Part shown: piece by piece, positions 55,094-64,000 of the stretch
Layout of the letters: each line of letters begins with the position of its first letter
How positions within the stretch are numbered: position 1 is the first letter of the stretch
Notes under the pieces: model-generated
Seen by the model: only the letters and a program-made list of their open reading frames with translations
The model's database searches: none
What the model was told of the DNA's origin: nothing
Assembly (NCBI RefSeq): GCF_000014065.1
Contig: NC_008044.1
Span: forward strand, 2,131,501-2,195,500
From: Ruegeria sp. TM1040
GTDB lineage: Bacteria; Pseudomonadota; Alphaproteobacteria; Rhodobacterales; Rhodobacteraceae
Direction: 5' to 3'
Length of the DNA stretch: 64,000 nucleotides
Translations under genes and position numbers: made by a program

Positions 55094-55447
55094 TCACCCT
55101 CTGAGCGGGCAGGCTTGATCCTGAAGATCCACAAGCAGGCGTCGCAGCTCGGTGAGCTCAGCCAGTTTGACATCGACCGCGTCAATCCGATCCTGGATCA
55201 ATGTGGCGGTTTGTGCGGCACTCAGATCGCGACTCGACAGGGTCGCTATCACATGCTCCATCTCGCGCAGGGTAAAGCCGATGCTCTGGCCCAGTCGGAT
55301 CAGTTTCACCAGCCGCTCCATCTCGGGATCAAACACGCGATAGCCGTTGGCCATACGTTCAGAGCGGATCAACCCCCGCCGCTCATAGAGCCGAAGCGCA
55401 TCCGCGCTGACCCCGGTGCGCTGTGCCAGATCCCCGATTTTCAACAT
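55094..55447 (-). CDS. MerR-family regulator lacking the second copper-binding Cys
   Basis: 117 aa. The winged helix-turn-helix MLKIGDLAQRTGVSADALRLYERRGLI is followed by the dimerisation helix. The C-terminus ends DLQDQACPLRG, so it has the first metal-loop Cys position but stops before the second Cys that CueR needs. It is therefore unlikely to be a normal copper sensor. It lies 164 bases upstream of copA and divergent from a small membrane-protein gene with its own MerR-type promoter, which is its more likely target. Confidence 0.85.
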   Translation of the reverse strand: MLKIGDLAQRTGVSADALRLYERRGLIRSERMANGYRVFDPEMERLVKLIRLGQSIGFTLREMEHVIATLSSRDLSAAQTATLIQDRIDAVDVKLAELTELRRLLVDLQDQACPLRG

Positions 55448-55451
55448 CTGC

Positions 55452-55482
55452 TTGACCTTAGACTATAGTCCAACCTCTATAC
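55452..55482 (+). promoter_or_regulatory. MerR-type promoter of the small membrane-protein gene
   Basis: -35 ttgacc (55452-55457) and -10 ctatac (55477-55482) are 19 bp apart. The centre is a perfect palindrome gactatagtc (55461-55470). This differs from the CueR dyad at copA, so a different MerR protein probably uses it. Confidence 0.7.
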
Positions 55483-55513
55483 CGAGCCCCAACGCAACAG
55501 GAAAGGAAGAATC

Positions 55514-55954
55514 ATGTTTTGCGATGGGATGAACAAAAAGGTCTACCTGGCCTCGGCTTGGTATGATCTGGCCATGTCGGTTCCCTTTGCCCTACCGATT
55601 ACGCTGTCGTTGACATGGGGCTATGTGATGATCCCGCTCAACGCCGCGTTGGGGTTTGGGGTGCTTGAGCCACTTGAGACACATGGGGCGATGTTTGCCA
55701 ATTTTTACGGCTCGATCGTGATGCTCTGGGCCCTCTTGCGGCTCTATCTCGCGGACGTGCGGTTGGCGGTGGTCGATGGAACGGGGCGGTTTCTCTACAG
55801 CATTGCGATGATCAACGCCCTGATGCACGGCGCAACGCCGCTCCTGTGGTTCTTCCTGACCGTGGAGATAACTTTCTGCGTTCTGCAGTTGGCGGGTGCG
55901 GTCGCGCGCTATCGACGTCAGGCCCCTCATCGTGGTGCTGAGACGCCCGTTTGA
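55514..55954 (+). CDS. Small four-helix membrane protein under MerR-type promoter
   Basis: 146 aa, not recognised. Four hydrophobic segments are apparent (about 18-36, 60-76, 92-110 and 113-130). The first 6 residues include a Cys (MFCDGM), and a further Cys lies in VEITFCVLQL. Charged residues cluster at the cytoplasmic ends. A ggaaagg site precedes ATG 55514. It is divergent from the MerR gene with a canonical MerR promoter between, so it is probably induced by that regulator's signal. Confidence 0.72.
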   Translation: MFCDGMNKKVYLASAWYDLAMSVPFALPITLSLTWGYVMIPLNAALGFGVLEPLETHGAMFANFYGSIVMLWALLRLYLADVRLAVVDGTGRFLYSIAMINALMHGATPLLWFFLTVEITFCVLQLAGAVARYRRQAPHRGAETPV

Positions 55955-55973
55955 GACCACGCATCCTCAGCCT

Positions 55974-56167
55974 GGGGCGCGCGACTGCGCGCCTCAGGCG
56001 TGTCCAAGCAGACTCAGAGAGTGTCACAACGCCCGACTTGATTTGCACATGCACGCACTCCGTCGCGAAGGTGACTTGGAGACGGCGCCCATGCGATCCA
56101 CACGCCCGACGCAACGCGCACAGGGCTCGGCTTCGGTCGAAAGAGTGGCCGGGATGGGATGGCTCAT
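55974..56167 (-). pseudogene. Decayed duplicate of the copA N-terminal HMA domain
   Basis: From ATG 56167 the frame reads MSHPIPATLSTEAEPCARC then VGRVDR, aligning with CopA residues 1-25 with C16 and C19 at identical positions. After this, 11 nt replace the 30 nt expected, a net 19-nt deletion. The homology resumes in another frame as LQVTFATECVHVQIKSGVV then TLSE, matching CopA HMA text (compare VNLAAESAQVEILQGVVTPSE in its second HMA, split here). Neither frame reaches an intact domain. It is therefore a frameshifted remnant. Confidence 0.72.
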
Positions 56168-56205
56168 GGTGTGATCCCCCCTATGCGGATCTTGCGCGAT
56201 TGGCC

Positions 56206-56255
56206 CTTATGTAGGGTCGCTGCGTGCTAATAAGGAAATACGAGATTTTCTGCCG
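56206..56255 (-). repeat. Decayed duplicate of the copA promoter region
   Basis: On the minus strand, aaaatctcgtatttcct and ccctacat match the copA upstream pieces aaaatctcatattccct and ccctacat in order and spacing. The ttcc-N7-ggaa operator and the -35 are lost in this copy. It precedes the HMA remnant as in copA. Confidence 0.65.
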
Positions 56256-56309
56256 CCAACAGAGAACAGCCTTCTGGACGTGGTGATTATCGTGCCTGCA
56301 GGGTTAGGT

Positions 56310-56834
56310 TCAAGCATAGCGCGAGACATACCAACTGTCGTCGACCGGAACCGGGACCACGTAGGTCTGCATCCGATCCTCAACACACAGCTTCAGGTGC
56401 AATTCCTTGCCCCCCGCTGCGGCACTGTCATAGACCGTAAAATGATCGCCGCATGTCACCAAGTAGGAGAAAATCTTCTGCTGCGTCAGAGGCATGCCAT
56501 TTGTGGCAGGCTCGATGGGGTGCAGGATATGGTCTGCGTCCAAATCGCTCGGGATAGACCTGAACCGGATCTTATCGCCTTGGGAGATTTTGGCGGGCGT
56601 GATCTGCCTTTCCTTGCGAAATAGCCAATAAAGCACCGCCAAGAGGACAACCCATAAAACAAGCGACATCTGTAAACGCGCCACAGAGGCATCCCCAGAG
56701 GTCGCGGCAGCACCGCTCAGCAGCAGCCACAAGCAAAAAGGGCCAGCCGCATTGGCACCAAAAAGAAGGATCGTGAACCGTTTCGTCTTCGAAAAATGCC
56801 ACTGCCAGAATGTCAGTGGTTCTCGTTTCGCCAC
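56310..56834 (-). CDS. Two-helix membrane protein of unknown function
   Basis: 174 aa, not recognised. Two membrane helices occur near residues 22-42 (ILLFGANAAGPFCLWLLLSG) and 56-72 (MSLVLWVVLLAVLYWLF). The remaining 100 residues are a soluble domain with two Cys (TCGDHF and KLCVED). The N-terminal tail is basic, suggesting the N-terminus is cytoplasmic. Base use is a little less GC-rich than average. It is 9 bases downstream of the H-type lectin gene on the same strand, so they are likely co-transcribed. Confidence 0.6.
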   Translation of the reverse strand: MAKREPLTFWQWHFSKTKRFTILLFGANAAGPFCLWLLLSGAAATSGDASVARLQMSLVLWVVLLAVLYWLFRKERQITPAKISQGDKIRFRSIPSDLDADHILHPIEPATNGMPLTQQKIFSYLVTCGDHFTVYDSAAAGGKELHLKLCVEDRMQTYVVPVPVDDSWYVSRYA

Positions 56835-56843
56835 GAGATCCCC

Positions 56844-57200
56844 CTACTCCACGTCCCAATCATCCTCAAACGGCAGATCGCCGATCGCCATCCAGGCAGC
56901 GCGGACGCGGGCGACGCGGCTGTCGGACCAAGTGCGGAATACCACGTCAAAGCCGGTTTCGGAAATATTCTCGGCCACCAGTTCGGATCGATGCGCGGTG
57001 TCCTGATGCATGTCCATCAAAGAAGCGGTGACCTGCACTGCGGGTATCGCGCGAAAAGGATGGTCAAAACGGACGTTCAAACGGCGTTCACGCCCGCCAG
57101 AGCCGGTCCACATGGAGCCACCGGAATCGAACTCGGAGAACACCTCAACATCCCCTTGCGCGACGCCGGTGCGTTGGCTGCGAAATGTCGTATTGCGCAC
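56844..57200 (-). CDS. H-type lectin domain protein
   Basis: 118 aa consisting mostly of one H-type lectin domain (jelly-roll-like sugar-binding fold). Visible pattern: RRLNVRFDHPFRAIPAVQV, ENISETGFDVVFRTWSDSRV and RAAWMAIGDL, the family order of beta strands. I choose GTG 57200 with gagg 9 bases upstream; ATG 57242 adds 14 residues and has no ribosome site. There is no signal peptide, so secretion by another route or a cytoplasmic role is open. It precedes a small membrane protein gene. Confidence 0.82.
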   Translation of the reverse strand: MRNTTFRSQRTGVAQGDVEVFSEFDSGGSMWTGSGGRERRLNVRFDHPFRAIPAVQVTASLMDMHQDTAHRSELVAENISETGFDVVFRTWSDSRVARVRAAWMAIGDLPFEDDWDVE

Positions 57201-57267
57201 GGAACAACCTCGTGATGTGTGAAAACATCTAAAATTACTCATATCAAAATGATGCTTAACAAAAAGA

Positions 57268-57297
57268 AAACCGGCCCGCAGATCTGCGGGCCGGTTT
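57268..57297. terminator. Bidirectional terminator: perfect 30-bp palindrome
   Basis: A fully symmetric stem (15 bp per arm, aaaccggcccgcaga and its complement) with A- and T-tracts at the ends. It sits just beyond the atpC stop and upstream of the H-type lectin gene, ending the atp operon. Confidence 0.88.
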
Positions 57298-57324
57298 CTA
57301 TAGGTTTCATCTGTTCCCGGAGGA

Positions 57325-57738
57325 TCAGAGGCTCATGTGGGTCCCGAGCGCTTCCATGTCTGCAAGCATCTTGGCCGCGTCTTCCACCAGACCATGCTCA
57401 GAGTTGTCCTCCTGCGCGGTCTTGTACATGGTGCGGGCTTCCTCGATGAGCTCGTCCAGATGGGCGCGGGTCATCTCGTCCATGGGGATCGCCCGCTCCG
57501 CGAGGACCGACAGGCCCTCGGCAGTGATCTGGGCAAACCCGCCAGTGACGAGATACTCCGTTGTGCCTTCCGGTGCGTCCACCTTCAGGATGCCCGGACG
57601 CAGGGTGGTCAGTGTCGGCGCGTGCAAAGGCATCGCCGTCATGTCACCCTCAGCACCGGGGATCTGGACCGCGCGGGCCTGAAGCGAAGCAAGGCTCCGC
57701 TCCGGGCTCACGAGATCGAATTGCATCGTATCAGCCAT
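57325..57738 (-). CDS. atpC: ATP synthase F1 epsilon subunit
   Basis: 137 aa. The N-terminal beta sandwich begins [17 protein letters not shown] and includes the [24 protein letters not shown] core (split), followed by the helical hairpin. It regulates and couples the F1 motor. It is the last gene of the atpHAGDC operon, 11 bases after atpD. Confidence 0.97.
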   Translation of the reverse strand: MADTMQFDLVSPERSLASLQARAVQIPGAEGDMTAMPLHAPTLTTLRPGILKVDAPEGTTEYLVTGGFAQITAEGLSVLAERAIPMDEMTRAHLDELIEEARTMYKTAQEDNSEHGLVEDAAKMLADMEALGTHMSL

Positions 57739-57749
57739 GAGGGCCCTCC

Positions 57750-60070
<2,321 letters not shown>

Positions 60071-60085
60071 GTGCTGTCTCTCTCC

Positions 60086-61627
<1,542 letters not shown>

Positions 61628-62188
61628 TTATCCGACCTCTTTCATTGCATTCTGTAGGGAGTTGAGCTTGGAGCGGATCGAACTGTCGATCATCTTCGAG
61701 CCCACTTTAACGACGAGACCGCCGATGATGCTTGCATCGACGGTGGCATTGATGGTGACCTTCTTGCCCACGCGCTCGGCGAGGGTTTTGGCCAGTTTTT
61801 CGCTCTGCGTCTTGGTCAGCGCCTTGGCGGAGACGACCTCGGCGGTCACTTCGCCACGGGCTTCTGCGATACGGGCGCGCAGCGCGTCGATCAGGGCGGG
61901 CACCACAAACAGGCGGCGTTTGGCCGCCATCAGCGCGAGGGAGTTGCGCAGTACATCTACAAGCCCCATCTTGTCCGCTACGGCAGAGATCGCAGCGGCC
62001 TGTTCCTCACGCGACACCAGCGGTGAGGTGATGAGAGTACGCAGGTCTTCGCTGTCAGCCAGGGAGGCTGCCAGATCGTTGATGCTAGTCTCGAGGTTGT
62101 CGAGAGCATTGCTCTCGGCAGCGATCTCGAAGATCGCTGTGGCATAGCGGTCGGCAATGCCTGCGGAAATCGAAGCTGGTTCGGACAC
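61628..62188 (-). CDS. atpH: ATP synthase F1 delta subunit
   Basis: 186 aa from GTG 62188, which has a ggaagggtgg ribosome region and matches the typical start (SEPASISAGIADRYATAIFE). The C-terminal part VDASIIGGLVVKVGSKMIDSS is the OSCP signature. It is the first gene of atpHAGDC. The F0 genes are not in the window, consistent with the split F1/F0 operons of alphaproteobacteria. Confidence 0.96.
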   Translation of the reverse strand: MSEPASISAGIADRYATAIFEIAAESNALDNLETSINDLAASLADSEDLRTLITSPLVSREEQAAAISAVADKMGLVDVLRNSLALMAAKRRLFVVPALIDALRARIAEARGEVTAEVVSAKALTKTQSEKLAKTLAERVGKKVTINATVDASIIGGLVVKVGSKMIDSSIRSKLNSLQNAMKEVG

Positions 62189-62603
62189 GTCCACCCTTCC
62201 GATATTATTTTGGCCCCGGTTTATATGCGTCCTGGCAGGTAGCATCCGGGGGCGTGAGGTCGCCCGATTTTGGCCGGGCATCGAAATCAGCGTGGATGTA
62301 GCAGAGCCTTTGCGACCTAGCAACTCCCTCTGTCCGAAGCTGCGAAAACCGAAGTCACACGTTTTCAATGACTTAACAAAACTATGGTGGTTTGACGCAG
62401 CTGTTATTGGAAAAAAATTACGCGCCCCTGCCTATCGCTACACGATTCCGAGGCCCGAATTTGCGTCATTTTGGTACACAAACGTACACAATGTCGAATC
62501 TCACGCCTGAAGTGTCGACAACGGTGCCCGGACGCAAGGATCGCCGCCCGAAGGCGCGCGCTTGGGCTCGCAGAAGGCGCACCGATTGGGCGTCTGTCTC
62601 ATC
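62189..62603. other. Gap upstream of the atp operon
   Basis: 415 bases holding the atp promoter on the minus strand. An AT-rich stretch at 62370-62430 and a tandem gtacacaa repeat (62474 and 62484, 10 bp apart) are visible. A short open frame from 62494 on the plus strand has no recognisable homology. No convincing promoter hexamers were assigned. Confidence 0.4.
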
Positions 62604-63350
62604 TCAGGTAGGTTCCGCGATCGGGTTGGAGAGCCCCTCTAGTACCCGGATCGGGTTGGTGCGGCGCGCGCGTGTCATGTGGCCCTTTTGGGGGTGGGTC
62701 TGCTTTGAGACCTCCACAAGGAACACGCCCGCCGCCATCATCGCGGGCAAGCGCCGTCCGACCCGCTCGATCATCGCGCCCGACTTGAGCCAGAACCGGC
62801 GCGAACTCGGCAATCGGTAGAGCGCCGCCGCATGCTGCTCGATAGTGAACTGATGTGCGCGCAACTGGTTTTCCAACTGGGTGAGCGTATAAGGGCGTCC
62901 GTAGCCAAACGGCGTCTCGTCCGATCTCGCCCAGAGCCCCGCGCGGTTCGGGACAATAAAGATCGCCCTGCCCCGCGGCCCCATCACGCGCCAGCACTCA
63001 TCCAGCAAGGCCGAAGGCTGCTCGGAGGTCTCAAGCCCATGAAGCAGCACCAAACGGTCGACACGCCCGGTTTCCACCGGCCATGAGGTCTCCTCGCAAA
63101 GTACGGATACATTGGGCATCCCGGCTGGCCACTGCATCACGCCCTGCGGCCCCGGCATCAGCGCCATGAGCCGGCGCGCTTCGCTCAGGTATGGGCGCAG
63201 CAGTGGCGCCGCAAAGCCAAATCCCGCGATCGTCTCACCGGTGGCATCCGGCCACATCCGCAACAGCTGCCCCCGGATCGAGGCCTGCGCCGCGCGCCCC
63301 AAGGTGCTGCGGTAATAGAAATTCCTCAGATCCTGCACATCCAGATGCAT
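62604..63350 (-). CDS. SAM-dependent methyltransferase (class I, Methyltransf_11-like)
   Basis: 248 aa. The Rossmann core is weakly conserved: [21 protein letters not shown] replaces the usual GxGxG loop, followed by [40 protein letters not shown] (split), the motif IV-V region. The C-terminal tail is basic. Alphaproteobacterial homologues sit beside gloB, as here (divergent). Substrate unknown. Confidence 0.85.
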   Translation of the reverse strand: MHLDVQDLRNFYYRSTLGRAAQASIRGQLLRMWPDATGETIAGFGFAAPLLRPYLSEARRLMALMPGPQGVMQWPAGMPNVSVLCEETSWPVETGRVDRLVLLHGLETSEQPSALLDECWRVMGPRGRAIFIVPNRAGLWARSDETPFGYGRPYTLTQLENQLRAHQFTIEQHAAALYRLPSSRRFWLKSGAMIERVGRRLPAMMAAGVFLVEVSKQTHPQKGHMTRARRTNPIRVLEGLSNPIAEPT

Positions 63351-63404
63351 TGCAGACGCTCACTGCTTCGGTCACTCTGGGGCAGTCTAGCAATGTGAAA
63401 GCGA

Positions 63405-64000
63405 ATGACCATGCCCGATCAGACCTCTTTCCCCTCCACCGTGGCAAATGGCCTCGAAATCGTGACGGTTCCGTGTCTTGCGGACAACTATGCCTACCTC
63501 GTCAAAGGACCCGATGGCGTGGCGCTGATCGATGCGCCCGAGGCCGAGCCGATCCTGACCGCTCTGGAGGCGCGGGACTGGTCGCTTGGGGTCATCATGA
63601 TTACCCATCACCACCACGACCATGTGGGCGGTGTCGCCGCACTGCGTGAAAAATTCGGCTGCCCGGTCATGGGGCCCAAGGCCGAAGCCGATAAGATCGC
63701 AGCCCAGGGGGTCACACTGGATATGGAACTGGAGCCCGGCTTTGAAGGCGGCACCGGTGCCGGGCGCTGCCAGGTGCTTGCAGTGCCGGGCCACACGCTC
63801 GGCCACATCGCTTTTTATTATCCCGAGGCGCCGGCCCTGTTCAGCGCCGACAGCCTCATGGTGATGGGCTGTGGACGCCTTTTTGAGGGCACGCCCGCGA
63901 TGATGTGGCAGACCATGACCACGCTTTCTGCGCTCCCTGACGAGACGCTGATCTATTCCGGTCACGAATACACCGAGAGCAACGCAGGCTTTGCGCTCAG
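63405..64000 (+). CDS. gloB: Hydroxyacylglutathione hydrolase (glyoxalase II), 3'-truncated
   Basis: 198 codons seen, the frame open to the window edge. The metallo-beta-lactamase motif is THHHHDHVGG (about residues 66-75), with VPGHTLGHIAFYY and LFSADSLMVMGCGRLFEG supplying further metal ligands and the GloB signature, then SGHEYTESNAGFAL. It hydrolyses S-lactoylglutathione in methylglyoxal detoxification. ATG 63405 and ATG 63411 are both possible starts. The GSH-binding C-terminal part lies beyond the window. Confidence 0.95.
   Translation, partial: MTMPDQTSFPSTVANGLEIVTVPCLADNYAYLVKGPDGVALIDAPEAEPILTALEARDWSLGVIMITHHHHDHVGGVAALREKFGCPVMGPKAEADKIAAQGVTLDMELEPGFEGGTGAGRCQVLAVPGHTLGHIAFYYPEAPALFSADSLMVMGCGRLFEGTPAMMWQTMTTLSALPDETLIYSGHEYTESNAGFAL

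Noticed and set aside
62392-62820. 142-codon plus-strand open frame upstream of atpH
   Set aside because: It overlaps the antisense end of the methyltransferase gene and its Arg-rich text resembles no family.

Overview
The window is a chromosomal segment of a high-GC alphaproteobacterium, most likely a marine Rhodobacterales of the Roseobacter group (Ruegeria/Phaeobacter-like). The reasons are a his cluster interleaved with small DUF genes, an F1 ATP synthase operon without the F0 genes, a TRAP transporter set, a Rieske oxygenase next to dimethylglycine dehydrogenase, PxpABC, and the style of the proteins. The genus is an inference. No prophage, insertion sequence or CRISPR array was seen.

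Layout. 1-2.3 kb: two BLUF photoreceptor genes flank an FMN-dependent lactate dehydrogenase-like gene. 2.7-6.2 kb: pyruvate carboxylase. 6.3-7.7 kb: an AT-richer DUF2971 gene facing a GNAT gene. 7.9-8.6 kb: three tandem tRNA-Gly(GCC) cassettes, each with its own terminator. 8.7-10.4 kb: class III aminotransferase and a stand-alone Lrp/AsnC effector domain. 10.6-17.5 kb: hisB, hisH, hisA, hisF and hisE, interleaved with an AraC regulator/redoxin pair, WGR, DUF2147 and DUF2867 genes. 17.6-21.1 kb: a YcaQ-like DNA glycosylase and the queC-queD-queE-queF operon for preQ1. 21.4-25 kb: tRNA-Tyr, rlmB, a zinc-ribbon protein with no ordinary start codon, and YHS, CoA-binding and DUF2478 proteins. 25.2-27.3 kb: TPP riboswitch and thiC. 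27.4-30 kb: pxpB-pxpC-pxpA for 5-oxoproline.

30-43.5 kb is an amine-catabolism region. On the plus strand are a Rieske oxygenase whose bridging residue is Glu, as in quaternary-amine oxygenases, and a dimethylglycine dehydrogenase-type enzyme. On the minus strand is a six-gene unit: TRAP dctPQM, an acetylpolyamine amidohydrolase/HDAC-like deacetylase, RidA, and a DadA-like FAD oxidase, divergent from a LysR gene. It reads as import, deacetylation, FAD oxidation to an imine and RidA-assisted hydrolysis of one unidentified N-acetylated amine. This is the best candidate for an undescribed pathway here.

43.6-47.7 kb: ribF, a YcgN-family protein, an alpha/beta hydrolase, a hydroxychromene-carboxylate isomerase-like protein and prs. 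48-49.8 kb: an AT-richer pair (SDR-DoxX fusion and DUF2269). 50-52.3 kb: EamA transporter and a large secreted orphan. 52.5-56.2 kb: copA with a CueR-type promoter, a MerR gene lacking the second copper-binding Cys, a MerR-type promoter serving a small membrane protein, and a decayed duplicate of the copA 5' end (promoter plus HMA domain). 56.3-57.2 kb: membrane protein and H-type lectin. 57.3-62.2 kb: atpHAGDC. 62.6-64 kb: methyltransferase and a truncated gloB.
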